The notes: generated by a model not told the origin, from the letters alone. Shown: positions 17,101-25,572, counted from the first letter of the stretch. The stretch: 64,000 nt of DNA from Bacteroidales bacterium (GCA_016788045.1 JAEUTG010000013.1:62001-126000), one strand, 5' to 3'. Translations and numbers: made by a program.

Positions 17101-19981
17101 TACACTCAAAACAATGGAAGCAGATGAAAAGGCACTCATCCATCAACTGCGCAGGAATTACTCCTTGAAAGAAACCTACAAAACCAGGGGAGGGAATTGC
17201 ATTTTGAGGATCAAAGCCGATCCTGAAATTATTAAGGCAAAGGGAGAACCCCTGAACGCATTGCTCTTCAGATGCAAAGTTGATAAATATGCGGTTCAGG
17301 AATGCGGGAATATCAGTGAATTCCGCTTCCTTTTGCCGGGTTCATATTATGTAATGCTGCTGTTTGAAGACGATTCGTATCTGTTGTCAGATACCGTTGA
17401 TGTAAAAAGCAACGGTGTTAATTACCTGAAAATTAATCACCCGGGTGTTTTTAAAAAAGATGAGAGAAGCATGGCCATTTCAGAAGCCATCAGCAAAAGT
17501 ATCAGAAGTTCATCAACCGACCTGAACAATGCCAAAGAAGAGTATTTCAAAAGCCTGATTGAAAACCATAATACCTACACCGGCCCAGGCTTCACCATTA
17601 CTGGAAAGGTAGTGGATGAAGAGGATGATACACCGGTGCCTTTTGTTAACATTGTTGTAATGGGTGCCAATTCGGGAACCACTTCTGATTTTGACGGAAA
17701 TTTCACTTTGCATGTCCCGACAGGGTACAACAACATTGGTTTTAGTTTTGTTGGCTATCAAACGAAGCTGATCCAGGTGAGGCCGGGAGAACCGGTCGTG
17801 GTTAAACTGAAATCAACCAATGTGGAAATTGAGGCTTTTGAAGTAGTGGAATATAGGCTTCCCCTGATTTCAAAAGATCGTGCAGGAGTTGTAGTTACCT
17901 CTGAAGAATTGCTAAAAATGCCTAATCGCAGTGCTTCCGTGGCGACTGTAGTTGGGGGAGTGTTCTCCTCGGATGGTATAAGGAATAGTCAGAGAGGAGG
18001 GGCTACTTTGACCGAAGAGTTTTCCCAACCGGGGAGTCCGTTACCTGAACTTCAGATGCCGGAGTTCTACTCATCGCTGAGGAGCAATTTCACCGATTGT
18101 GCTTACTGGAAGCCCGATCTGACCACCGATGCGGATGGGAAAGCCTCCTTTACGGTTAAATATCCCGACGACATCACCCGTTGGGACACCTATGTTATCG
18201 GGATGGATGGACACCGCCACTCAGGCCTGGCTGTGAATCAGGTTCTGTCGTATAAGCCTTTGCTGGCCCAGCTATACTTGCCCCGCTTCCTGGTAGTCGG
18301 CGATACAGTCTCTGCCCTGGGAAAGGTGATCAATTATACCGGCGATTCCATTCCGGTAACCACCCTTTTTGAAGTTAACGGAAATCCCGGCCAGGCGCGT
18401 CAGGCTGTGGCAACCGCCTTATTGCTCGATTCTCTGTTTCTTTCAACCGATCATGCAGATACCCTGAAAGTGAAATATTCGCTGACCTGGGAAGATGGAT
18501 ACTTTGACGGAGAAGTCCGGGATATTCCAGTAAAACCTTTTGGAATTGAAGAAGCCGGAGGGGTTTTTATGGTTTTGAGTAATGATACTACCTTTACCCT
18601 GCCGGGGATATCAGAAACCGGAGAACTCCACATCAGCGCCGCAGCCGACTTTCTGGATGTTGTTAAAGGTGACCTCAGGAACCTCAGGTACTATCCTTAT
18701 CTCTGCAATGAACAACTGGCTTCTAAACTGAAAGGTCTGCTGTTAGAAAAACAGATTTGTGCCTATCTGGAAGAAAATTTCAAAGGCGACCGGGAGGTCA
18801 GGAAGATAATTGCTAAACTGGAAAAGAACCAGAATGAAGATAAAGGTTGGGGTTGGTGGGATAAAAGCAGGTCCGTTCACTGGATCAGTCAGCATGTTAT
18901 TGAATCTCTCCTGCATGCCCGATCAGCAGGCTATGCTGTTACACTCGATTTACGCAGCATTATCGACAATTTAACACAGGGTATTACGGTTGCACCGAAC
19001 GATGACCTGATCAAAAGGCTGCATATTTTGAAAATGATTGGTGCGAACCTTCAGTTTGAGCAGTTTATCAGTCAGCTTGAGCATTCGCCTGATCTTACTG
19101 CCTTTCAGAAGATTCAAATCATTGAACTGAAACAACTCTGCAAAATGCCTTACTCACTGGATGAACTGATGGGAAAGCACAGCAAAACCCTTTTCGGAAA
19201 TTATTATTGGGGTAATGAAATCAGCGACTGGAAGGTTTACGACAATCCCGTAGCAGCGTCGCTATGTGCCTACCGCATCCTGGAGCGCGACAGTACTGGC
19301 AGACAGTACCTGCCGAAGATAGTGGGTTACCTGCTTGAAGCAAGGACAAATTCAGGATGGAGAAATACCTATGAAACATCTCAGATACTTGAAACTCTTT
19401 TGCCGTATATGACAGGAATTCCGGCAGATCAACGAAAGCCATCGCTGCAGTTGAGTGGTCCGTTGAATGTTGCGATTCGCGAATTTCCATATACTGAAGC
19501 AACCAAAACTACCGGTTCGCTCAGGGTTAAAAAGCAGGGCAGAATACCGGTCTATTTCACTGCCTATACACGGTATTTTAACTCAAACCCCAAAGCAGTT
19601 GACAGTGTTTTCAGCATAAATACCTCCATATGGCAGGATGGTAAGAATGTGAATATCATGAAGGCCGGTGAAGCAACCATCTTAAAAGTTTCCGTCAGGG
19701 TTGAAAAGCCGGCTGAATATGTAATGTTAGAAATTCCTATACCTGCAGGTTGTTCTTATGATGAAATGGGGGGCTGGTATCCGGGTGAAGAATATCGTGA
19801 GCATTTCAGGGACCATACTTCCATCTTCTGCAACCGCCTTTCAACCGGAAGTTATAACTTCGAAATACGATTGATACCGCGTTACACAGGCAGTTATTCT
19901 CTTTTGCCAGCAAAGGCTGAGCTGATGTATTTCCCAACCTTGTACGGAAGGAATGAGGCAAAAAAGGTATGGATTGAATAG
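14183..19981 (+). CDS. Giant alpha-2-macroglobulin-like protein with TonB-receptor-type insert
   Basis: 1932 residues with a signal peptide (to about 26, VALAQ). The first half has macroglobulin-type beta domains, including an MG2-like domain at about 270-370 (MYRPGDTLKFKSF). At about 1137-1215 there is a carboxypeptidase-regulatory-like domain (TITGKVVDEEDDTPVPFVN, GTTSDFDGNFTL, FVGYQT), followed at about 1236-1265 by a plug-like stretch (VVVTSEELLKMPNRSAS, VGGVFSSDGIRNSQRGG) as in SusC/TonB-dependent receptors. The A2M domain follows (about 1300, CAYWKPDLTTDADGKASF), then the thioester domain with CNEQ at 1508-1511, the CxEQ motif that forms the reactive thioester. Bacterial A2Ms trap or inhibit proteases in the envelope. 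The gene is monocistronic and converges on the next one. Confidence 0.88.
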   Translation: MIHMRFFIVFIISIFCISFQVALAQTLPPGRSNSNLLNSPRGSVQTYIYRINDKEARKIQARSMSKVNKSYLHTLTDSTRTGEHYSDLKLPAGNYLALKVEGNSLIYEYFIITDYWFEILNNRRDLCIQLFDSAGAVISDAELKIRHKRIPYDPLISTYRLPVTDRDGLLAISRNGVTTYHDLEKNVRTNGLKRGFHAVFLRSPLKYLYRPVANLVTLPYYSLRSLVSDNRYNPSLRYFVYQGVKFTDIFRSRENKQTRYIEYRPYTGYLVFSKPMYRPGDTLKFKSFVVDSKTGKPVDYEVGLFLNKKWEWNKSKRISLGNLSPVKPGSFNHQIPLTDSIRILLNSDYEVQLCGTGKKEVVLVSGVFRYSDYELKRVKYELSVSSGTHYRGVPQHIKVRATDDNGMMVPDCRAEIKVISGGVSKFHADKVFVPDVLWKTQLEIKGGYAETEIPENVFPEASMNYFVNAVFFSADNEKTQKDTLVEYKYNPLNLKLEADGDSVRFTGFYKGLRKEVQAEILAWDSDDNELMEKQVMLPYALPLNQLCAEYYLDAEGLEPEILNLQDQQALLDCHTWQSSDSVFIRTQNSRKLFFTWYLYSGKKLMDMGYTTNLDTAFMSHGKNDFFLTIQYLWGGKPEMLFRSVKVQKNSLNIKVQQASLVYPGKENKVDILVSDFNGKPLPGVDLTCYGITHKFGSLPPVVPVFPEKYKMLREYNSFFKSSAYSHNYKESILWKTLDYPYFKSIFGLDTLTYYRFLYPADSIFVSSAPSADGITQVAPFIVRNGEIQPVKVLYIDEIPQYFNWVDQLRPYSFAVSEGRHHFRFVLADKEISVESVIIKTGCKTVFSLSDDPVPSDVSVKPRNRDFTTFEKNQLSNYVFSYRGITKPGYNAYLIQDQKPIPLPSGTGGAFLAGPLKQGMARFEIPGYLDHTFKFEPGFQYEFLSGVIKMRSKTADELVRNSFKVSKSIGDQVYTLKTMEADEKALIHQLRRNYSLKETYKTRGGNCILRIKADPEIIKAKGEPLNALLFRCKVDKYAVQECGNISEFRFLLPGSYYVMLLFEDDSYLLSDTVDVKSNGVNYLKINHPGVFKKDERSMAISEAISKSIRSSSTDLNNAKEEYFKSLIENHNTYTGPGFTITGKVVDEEDDTPVPFVNIVVMGANSGTTSDFDGNFTLHVPTGYNNIGFSFVGYQTKLIQVRPGEPVVVKLKSTNVEIEAFEVVEYRLPLISKDRAGVVVTSEELLKMPNRSASVATVVGGVFSSDGIRNSQRGGATLTEEFSQPGSPLPELQMPEFYSSLRSNFTDCAYWKPDLTTDADGKASFTVKYPDDITRWDTYVIGMDGHRHSGLAVNQVLSYKPLLAQLYLPRFLVVGDTVSALGKVINYTGDSIPVTTLFEVNGNPGQARQAVATALLLDSLFLSTDHADTLKVKYSLTWEDGYFDGEVRDIPVKPFGIEEAGGVFMVLSNDTTFTLPGISETGELHISAAADFLDVVKGDLRNLRYYPYLCNEQLASKLKGLLLEKQICAYLEENFKGDREVRKIIAKLEKNQNEDKGWGWWDKSRSVHWISQHVIESLLHARSAGYAVTLDLRSIIDNLTQGITVAPNDDLIKRLHILKMIGANLQFEQFISQLEHSPDLTAFQKIQIIELKQLCKMPYSLDELMGKHSKTLFGNYYWGNEISDWKVYDNPVAASLCAYRILERDSTGRQYLPKIVGYLLEARTNSGWRNTYETSQILETLLPYMTGIPADQRKPSLQLSGPLNVAIREFPYTEATKTTGSLRVKKQGRIPVYFTAYTRYFNSNPKAVDSVFSINTSIWQDGKNVNIMKAGEATILKVSVRVEKPAEYVMLEIPIPAGCSYDEMGGWYPGEEYREHFRDHTSIFCNRLSTGSYNFEIRLIPRYTGSYSLLPAKAELMYFPTLYGRNEAKKVWIE

Positions 19982-20119
19982 GGAATGAAAATGCAGGAAT
20001 CAACCTGCTGCTTAAATTGAGTAAATCGCTTTATTTAATTGCCGGCAGATTACTGATTAAATGAACTGCATTCTTTTCCGGATAAGTTATTGAGGAGAAA
20101 TGGAATAAGGGTATAAAAA

Positions 20120-20154
20120 GACCCAGGCTGCTTTTGAGGCAGCCTGGGTCTTTT
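20120..20154. terminator. Bidirectional terminator between convergent genes
   Basis: Perfect 12-bp stem GACCCAGGCTGC (20120-20131) with GCAGCCTGGGTC (20139-20150), 7-nt loop, A-run on the left and T-run on the right, so it can end transcription from both the A2M gene and the minus-strand PLP enzyme gene. Confidence 0.88.
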
Positions 20155-20171
20155 ATCAGAGAAAAAAGAAA

Positions 20172-21419
20172 TTACAATTTTGAGATGTCATACATCACAT
20201 CGGCATAAGCGCCTGCTTCGAGTTTTTTGCGGACTTCCTTGTAGGCCTTAATGGTGTATTTAACATCTTCAAGGGTATGCACGGCAGTCGGAATCAGCCT
20301 GAGCAGGATCATTCCTTTCGGAATTACCGGATAGGTGACGATGGAGCAGAAGATGCCGTAATTCTCGCGCAGATCCACGGTGATCTGGGTTGCTTCAGGA
20401 ATACCGCCTTCAAGAATCACCGGCGTTACCGGAGAGGAGGCGACACCAAGATTGAAACCGGCTTCACGGAGTCCTGATTGCAGGGCATTTACAATTTTCC
20501 AGAGGTTTTCCCTGAGTTCGGGGTGTTTTCTCATCAGGTCGAGACGTTTCAGAGAACCGATCACCATGGGCATGGGGAGTGATTTTGCAAAGGTCTGTGA
20601 ACGCATGTTGTGGCGCAGGTAGTCGATGATATTGGTTTTTGAGGCAACAAAGGCGCCAATACCGGCCATGGCTTTGGCAAAGGTTCCGAAATAAAGGTCA
20701 ACGCCGTCGATCACACCCTGGGCTTCGTGGGTTCCGGCTCCGGTGGGACCCATGGTACCAAACCCATGGGCGTCGTCGACCAATAACCTGAAATCAAACT
20801 CTTTCTTCATCTCAACGATTTCCTTCAGGTTTCCCTGGTCACCGGTCATCCCATACACCCCTTCGGTTATCACGAGGATACCGCCTCCGGTTTCTTCGGT
20901 CATCTTTTTGGCACGTTTGAGCTGTATCCTGAGGTTTTCCATGTTGTTGTGGGGATAAACGAAACGTTTACCCATATGCAGGCGGGCGCCGTCGATGATG
21001 CAGGCGTGGGCTTCTGAATCATAGACGATCACATCCTTACGGTCGACCATGGCATCGATGATCGACACCATGCCCTGGTATCCGTAGTTGAGCAGAAACG
21101 CATCTTCTTTGCCAACGTATGCAGCAAGTTCACGCTCCAGTTGTTCATGGTAGATGGTTTGTCCCGACATCATGCGGGCACCCATCGGGTAGGCAAGACC
21201 CCAGTCGCGGGTGGCTTTTTCGTCAGCCTCTCTGACCTCGGGGTGGTTGGCCAGACCGATATAGTTATTCAAACTCCAGACCAGGACTTCTTTTCCGCGG
21301 AATTTCATGCGGTTGCTGATTTCGCCTTCCAGTTTCGGGAACATAAAATATCCGTCGGCCTGTTTGGCATACATGCCCAGAGGCCCCAGGTTCATTACCC
21401 TTTTTTCAAAAATATCCAC
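20172..21419 (-). CDS. PLP-dependent alpha-oxoamine synthase family enzyme (KBL/serine palmitoyltransferase-like)
   Basis: A 415-residue fold-type I PLP enzyme of the family that includes 2-amino-3-ketobutyrate CoA ligase, serine palmitoyltransferase and 8-amino-7-oxononanoate synthase, which condense an amino acid with an acyl-CoA. Visible hallmarks: NNYIGLANHP (51-60), GARMMSGQTIYHEQLE (80-95), His138 in SEAHACI for cofactor stacking, VDDAHGFG (214-221) with the PLP-nitrogen Asp, and Lys249 in GTFAKAMAG as the Schiff-base lysine. Bacteroidota use serine palmitoyltransferase for sphingolipids, but this N-terminus (FPKLEGEISNRMKF) fits a distinct subgroup often annotated only to family level. 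Substrate is not certain. Confidence 0.82.
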   Translation of the reverse strand: MDIFEKRVMNLGPLGMYAKQADGYFMFPKLEGEISNRMKFRGKEVLVWSLNNYIGLANHPEVREADEKATRDWGLAYPMGARMMSGQTIYHEQLERELAAYVGKEDAFLLNYGYQGMVSIIDAMVDRKDVIVYDSEAHACIIDGARLHMGKRFVYPHNNMENLRIQLKRAKKMTEETGGGILVITEGVYGMTGDQGNLKEIVEMKKEFDFRLLVDDAHGFGTMGPTGAGTHEAQGVIDGVDLYFGTFAKAMAGIGAFVASKTNIIDYLRHNMRSQTFAKSLPMPMVIGSLKRLDLMRKHPELRENLWKIVNALQSGLREAGFNLGVASSPVTPVILEGGIPEATQITVDLRENYGIFCSIVTYPVIPKGMILLRLIPTAVHTLEDVKYTIKAYKEVRKKLEAGAYADVMYDISKL

Positions 21420-21757
21420 TGTAATTGAGTTTTTAGGTTTTTATTCCTGTAAATTGCCTGCAAATCTATGGATTTTTATCTTTCATCTAATTCTGAATCT
21501 AAAATTGAAAAACCTGCCGGAGTGCCTTTTTGCGGTGAAGTTAAGCCGGTTTTTGGTTTTTGGTTCGGGTGGGCTTTTCAGCACTGAACCCGATACGAAA
21601 AACCGCACATTCATATACACAACATAGTGAATAGGAGGATGCCACTGCGTCTGACGCAAGATCGGTTTGCGGTTGTTGCTTCTTTTATAGTCAAGTCGAT
21701 AATTCTGTACTGTACGTAATTGCACTTTACTCAAAAGTGAAATTCTTTGCAAAATAA

Positions 21758-21789
21758 TTGCTTTTATTAGTTGAAAGTGTTTATATTTG
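21758..21789 (+). promoter_or_regulatory. Promoter of toxin-antitoxin-chaperone locus
   Basis: TTG at 21758-21760, 21-nt spacing, then TATATTTG at 21782-21789, a perfect match to TAnnTTTG. It lies about 70 nt before the toxin start. Confidence 0.6.
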
Positions 21790-21801
21790 CGGACATAATT
21801 C

Positions 21802-21811
21802 ACTTATAAGT
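21802..21811 (+). promoter_or_regulatory. Candidate operator palindrome ACTTATAAGT
   Basis: A perfect 10-bp palindrome 12 nt downstream of the -7 box, well placed for autorepression by the Xre-type antitoxin encoded downstream. Inference from position and symmetry only. Confidence 0.35.
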
Positions 21812-21861
21812 AAAACATTATATAAAATAATTCATGAATCATTAAACCCTGAATTTGCAAA

Positions 21862-22370
21862 GTGAACTACGAAATTGTCGAAATGGAACCATTTAGTGGC
21901 AGCGAGGCAAAGGTTTACTCAATTATTCCGGAGGGTGAAGAAGAAACCTTGTTTGAAAAGTTTGTTGATGAAAATAAAGTGTACTACAAGGACGAAATAA
22001 AAGATATACTCAAACGATAAAAGCAAATTGGTCATACAACGGGAGCAAGAGAAAGCTTCTTTAAACACGAAGGAGATAATGAGTTTGTCAGAAAATATGG
22101 GAAATACGTTTGGGCTTTGTATGATGAGGAAGAAAGAAATTTGAGATTGTATTGTGTTGGTTTTCAAATGTGGCAATCATACTTGGAGGTGGTGGTTTTA
22201 AAGATAAGTCTGTTATTAAGTGGCAGGAAGATGAAAAGCTGTCTATGGAAGTAAGGATTATAATGGCTTACGCTGAAAGTATAATCAAGCAGTTGGATGA
22301 TGGCAGTTTGTATTGGTCAGATAGCGGAACAGAATTGGAAGGAAACTTAAAAAACTACGACAATGAATAA
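21862..22370 (+). pseudogene. HigB/RelE-like toxin gene broken by a stop and a frameshift
   Basis: From GTG 21862 the frame reads MNYEIVEMEPFSGSEAKVYS... to DEIKDILKR, then TAA at 22018-22020, and continues in frame as KQIGHTTGARESFFKHEGDNE...ALYDEEERNLRLYCV. Near 22155-22162 the match moves one frame over to WFSNVAIILGGGGFKDKS...YWSDSGTELEGN, ending at 22370. One TTA-to-TAA change and one lost T would restore a single ~169-residue protein. The rebuilt sequence fits a RelE/HigB-fold toxin family found before Xre antitoxins in Bacteroidota. Its last bases overlap the antitoxin ATG (22363), as in a translationally coupled pair. Confidence 0.7.
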
Positions 22371-22821
22371 AGTAACCAAAGCAAGAAAACATAACAGCTC
22401 AAAACTTCAGGAGTTGTTAGATGAAGTTACTTCATTAGAAATGGAGCAAACCAGGAACAAAATGCAACTTGCTGCCCGTATCGATGAATTTATGAGAGAT
22501 AAAGGGTGGAACAAGTCGCAGTTTGCAGAAAAAGTTGGAAAGAACCCGTCTGAAATAACCAAATGGGTAAGCGGAACGCAAAACTTTACGGTTGATGTTT
22601 TAACTGAGATTGCCTCAGCGCTTGGAGTTGAAATAACAGCTTTGTTCGGAAAACAACAGGTTCAGGTTATTTACAGAAAAGAAATTGTTGTTAAGTCAGT
22701 TGGTGTGCCAACAGCAATAAAATTAACAACGCCGTATGAACATGGAACAGGAATTTTTGGGACCTGTTTCTTCACAAGTCAAGGAGTAAAGTCAGTTTAT
22801 TCACAATCTTATCAGGCTTAA
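22363..22821 (+). CDS. Xre-family antitoxin/transcriptional regulator
   Basis: 152 residues. A basic and helical N-terminus leads to an Xre helix-turn-helix (about 45-92: MRDKGWNKSQFAEKVGKNPSE, ITKWVSGTQNFTVDVLTEIAS). The C-terminal ~50 residues (QVIYRKEIVVKSV...) are a tail that may be recognised by the partner protein encoded next. Start ATG 22363 overlaps the end of the broken toxin frame by 8 nt. In tripartite toxin-antitoxin-chaperone loci the antitoxin represses its own operon and has an unstable C-terminal tail bound by a SecB-like chaperone; the order toxin, HTH, SecB-like seen here fits that scheme. Confidence 0.82.
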   Translation: MNKVTKARKHNSSKLQELLDEVTSLEMEQTRNKMQLAARIDEFMRDKGWNKSQFAEKVGKNPSEITKWVSGTQNFTVDVLTEIASALGVEITALFGKQQVQVIYRKEIVVKSVGVPTAIKLTTPYEHGTGIFGTCFFTSQGVKSVYSQSYQA

Positions 22822-22822
22822 A

Positions 22823-23278
22823 ATGGTTAAAATTGAAAATAAGGATTTCAATGTTGAATTGCAGATAAAAGCAATTGAGTTGTTGAATGTTTCATTGAAT
22901 TTGCCTGCAAATCCCAATGTACCGGTAACCAACTTTAATTTCAACATAGGTATTGAAAGTCTTGCAGATACAGTCAACAAGCTTGTTTTTGTGATTGTGC
23001 ATGTTGGAATTAAAAATGACGACCATTCGGTTGACCTTGGTGAATTGTCGGTAAGTTGCATTTTTGAAATAGTAAACTTTGAAGATGTAATAAAAGTTGA
23101 AGCTGATGGTAAAATAAATATTCCTCATCGCTTGATAGAGACACTCAACAATATTTCTGTCTCTACAACCAGAGGGGTTATGTTTTCAACATTCAAAGGA
23201 ACATTCCTGCATGGTGCTGTCCTTCCGGTTGTAGATACAAAGCAGTTCCATGCCGGTAGTCAAAGAGTAGAAAAGTAA
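22823..23278 (+). CDS. SecB-like chaperone of a toxin-antitoxin-chaperone system (probable)
   Basis: 151 residues, starting one base after the antitoxin stop, so almost certainly cotranslated. The sequence shows alternating beta strands (NVPVTNFNFNIGIES, KLVFVIVHVGIKN) and a C-terminal block, INIPHRLIETLNNISVSTTR followed by GVMFSTFKGT and LPVVD, which resembles the helix and proline-containing tail of SecB-like proteins in Bacteroidota TA loci. Such chaperones fold and protect the antitoxin. The SecB link rests on this pattern and the gene order, not on a search; an unrelated third component is possible. Confidence 0.6.
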   Translation: MVKIENKDFNVELQIKAIELLNVSLNLPANPNVPVTNFNFNIGIESLADTVNKLVFVIVHVGIKNDDHSVDLGELSVSCIFEIVNFEDVIKVEADGKINIPHRLIETLNNISVSTTRGVMFSTFKGTFLHGAVLPVVDTKQFHAGSQRVEK

Positions 23279-23353
23279 CAAATTTGTATCTGTCCTCATA
23301 GCATTACCGCCAACTGAGGAATATGTTTAATTGTACTACGTAAAGATTCAGCA

Positions 23354-24655
23354 ATGCATGAAACAATCAACCTCTTCTGGTTTCGCCGGGACCTGAGATT
23401 ACATGACAATCATGGCCTTTACGAAGCCTTGATTTCAGGCAGAAAGGTACTGCCGGTGTTTATTTTCGATCCGGATATTCTGAATGGGCTTCCGGCGGAT
23501 GATTTGCGGGTGAATTTTATCTGGAAAAGCCTGAAAGCGCTCAACGATAAACTGGGGGCCCACGCTTCTGCCATATCGGTATTTTACGGACGACCCAGAG
23601 AGGTATTTGCCCTGCTGGCCTCCAGGTATCCGATCAGCACTGTGTTTACAAACCGCGATTATGAACCCTCGGCCATCCGGCGCGATGCAGAGGTTGAACT
23701 GATGCTTTCTGCCTCAGGGATCAGCTTCCGCTCTTTCAAAGATCAGGTGATGTTCGAACACCTTGAAATCGTGAAACCTGACGGAAAGCCCTATGTGGTA
23801 TTTACCCCTTACGGACGCAGATGGCTGGAGAAACTGAATTCAGAACCGCTCATTCAATACAATACAGCACCTCATTTTCATCGTTTTCTGAATTACGATG
23901 CACCGGAGATGCCTGAAGTTGAGGATTTCGGGTTTATCAAACGCAGGTTTGATTTTCCGGAAACCACCCTCAGCGAAGAAAAGATCACCGCTTATGCAGA
24001 AACAAGGAACATTCCCGGACTTGACAGCACGACCCGCATCGGACTTCACCTGCGCTTTGGCACTGTTAGTGTGAGAGATTGCGTTATTGCCGGAAGAAAA
24101 TACAGTGCAGCCTGGCTCAATGAGCTGATATGGAGGGAGTTTTTCATGCAGATACTTGCGAATTTCCCCCATGTGGAAAGCCATGCTTTTAAACCTGAGT
24201 ACGACAGGATTCAGTGGCAGCAGGGTGAAGAATTCTTCGACCGCTGGCGGGAAGGCAAAACCGGCTATCCCCTGGTGGATGCCGGGATGCGGGAGCTTAG
24301 TGAGACAGGGTTTATGCACAACCGTGTCCGGATGGTCACGGCCAGTTTCCTGACAAAGCACCTGCTCACCGACTGGCGGCTGGGCGAAGCCTGGTTTGCA
24401 GAAAAACTGCTTGATTTCGAGTTGTCGTCAAACAACGGCAACTGGCAATGGGCCGCCGGCAGTGGTTGTGATGCAGCCCCCTATTTCAGGATATTCAACC
24501 CTTCAGAACAGGCCAGGAAGTTTGATCCTCAGGCCGTTTATATCAGAAAATGGGTGCCCGGATATGGCACTACAGCCTATCCGCGACCCATCGTTGATCA
24601 TACTGCCGCCCGTCAGCGCTGTCTGGCAGCCTACAGTGCAGCCCTCAGGCCCTGA
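23354..24655 (+). CDS. phrB: Deoxyribodipyrimidine photolyase
   Basis: A 433-residue class I photolyase/cryptochrome that repairs UV cyclobutane pyrimidine dimers using FADH- and blue light. The N-terminal Rossmann antenna domain opens LFWFRRDLRLHDNHGL. The FAD-binding domain carries STTRIGLHLRFGTVS, WLNELIWREFF, GYPLVDAGMREL, MHNRVRMVTASFLTKHLL and NGNWQWAAGSGCDAAPYFR with the FAD-contacting Asn and Asp. Length suits the family. It stands as a single gene after the toxin-antitoxin locus and about 100 nt before bamD. Confidence 0.93.
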   Translation: MHETINLFWFRRDLRLHDNHGLYEALISGRKVLPVFIFDPDILNGLPADDLRVNFIWKSLKALNDKLGAHASAISVFYGRPREVFALLASRYPISTVFTNRDYEPSAIRRDAEVELMLSASGISFRSFKDQVMFEHLEIVKPDGKPYVVFTPYGRRWLEKLNSEPLIQYNTAPHFHRFLNYDAPEMPEVEDFGFIKRRFDFPETTLSEEKITAYAETRNIPGLDSTTRIGLHLRFGTVSVRDCVIAGRKYSAAWLNELIWREFFMQILANFPHVESHAFKPEYDRIQWQQGEEFFDRWREGKTGYPLVDAGMRELSETGFMHNRVRMVTASFLTKHLLTDWRLGEAWFAEKLLDFELSSNNGNWQWAAGSGCDAAPYFRIFNPSEQARKFDPQAVYIRKWVPGYGTTAYPRPIVDHTAARQRCLAAYSAALRP

Positions 24656-24741
24656 TCCGTCAGCTTTCATAATTATTGTTAAGAATGGCCACAGTTGTAA
24701 TATTTGTGACTGTAAGGCGTTCACCGTATGGTTTATATGTT

Positions 24742-24749
24742 TATTTTTG
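24742..24749 (+). promoter_or_regulatory. Candidate -7 box upstream of bamD
   Basis: TATTTTTG fits TAnnTTTG but lies only 4 nt before ATG 24754, and no TTG is seen at the usual distance upstream. If used, transcripts would be nearly leaderless. Confidence 0.25.
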
Positions 24750-24753
24750 CGGC

Positions 24754-25566
24754 ATGAACAGAAATGGCCTGATAATATCGTTGTTCGCAGTACTGGCGCT
24801 GGTTGCCGGCTCATGCAGTAAGTACCAGAAATTGTTGAAAAGTACTGACAATGAGCAAAAGTATGAAATGGCGATCACTTATTACGAGGAGAAGGACTAT
24901 TACCGTGCCATTCAGCTTTTCGACCAGCTGTTGCCGCTGTTCCGGGGCACCGACAGGGCTGAGCGCATGGCCTATCTTTATGCCAACGCCCATTATGAAC
25001 AGCATGATTATATTCTGGCAAACTACTATTTCAGCCAGTTTAGCAAGAATTATCCGAACAACAAGAATGCAGAAGAGGCTGCTTTTATGGCAGCCTATTG
25101 CAATTATCTGAGTTCACCACCCAAGAGCCTCGATCAGGCCGTTACATTAAGCGCCATCAAAGACCTGCAGTTGTTTACCAATCAGTATCCGAAGAGTGAG
25201 CGGGTTGCCAAAGCCAATGAACTGATCGACGAACTGCGTCTGAAACTCGAAACCAAGGCCCTGGATATTGCCCGCCTGTATTTCTCCATGAAAGACTACA
25301 AAGCGGCTGTCATCAATTTTCAGAACCTGATCAAGGATTATCCCGACACCAGGTACCGTGAAACCGCGATGTTTCATATTGCCAAGGCTTACATTTACTA
25401 TGCTGAAAGCAGCATCAACGAAAAAAAAGGCGAACGCTACCAGCTGAGTGCCGAAGCTGCTGACAATTTTCTCGCCAATTTCCCTGACTCCGACTATGCA
25501 AAAGAGGCACAGCAGATTCAGAAGAATGCCCGTAAACAATTGGAAAACCTGACAATTTTACAATAA
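24754..25566 (+). CDS. bamD: Outer-membrane protein assembly factor BamD
   Basis: From ATG 24754 the protein has 270 residues and a proper lipoprotein signal (MNRNGLIISLFAVLALVAGSC); the longer frame from 24676 would bury the signal peptide. TPR-like helix pairs follow (KYEMAITYYEEKDYYRAIQLF, AYLYANAHYEQHDYILANYYF, DIARLYFSMKDYKAAVINF), as in BamD/YfiO, the inner-leaflet lipoprotein of the BAM complex that inserts beta-barrel proteins. It leads the cluster with rpoZ 6 nt downstream and coaBC next, an order often seen in Bacteroidota. Confidence 0.9.
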   Translation: MNRNGLIISLFAVLALVAGSCSKYQKLLKSTDNEQKYEMAITYYEEKDYYRAIQLFDQLLPLFRGTDRAERMAYLYANAHYEQHDYILANYYFSQFSKNYPNNKNAEEAAFMAAYCNYLSSPPKSLDQAVTLSAIKDLQLFTNQYPKSERVAKANELIDELRLKLETKALDIARLYFSMKDYKAAVINFQNLIKDYPDTRYRETAMFHIAKAYIYYAESSINEKKGERYQLSAEAADNFLANFPDSDYAKEAQQIQKNARKQLENLTILQ

Positions 25567-25572
25567 TCAGCT

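Larger units (their letters stand above)
21420..21861. other. Intergenic stretch with hairpin and divergent control signals
   Basis: On the minus strand TAGATTTG (complement at 21461-21468) is a plausible -7 box for the PLP enzyme gene, 42 nt from its start. A two-box hairpin, CGGTTTTT (21547-21554) with AAAAACCG (21598-21605) and CGGGT (21566-21570) with ACCCG (21588-21592), is of unknown role. Open frames here on both strands have no recognisable product. Confidence 0.4.

Noticed and set aside
21483..21803. Open frames in the PLP enzyme/toxin-antitoxin gap
   Set aside because: No match to any family and they overlap the promoter and hairpin signals.
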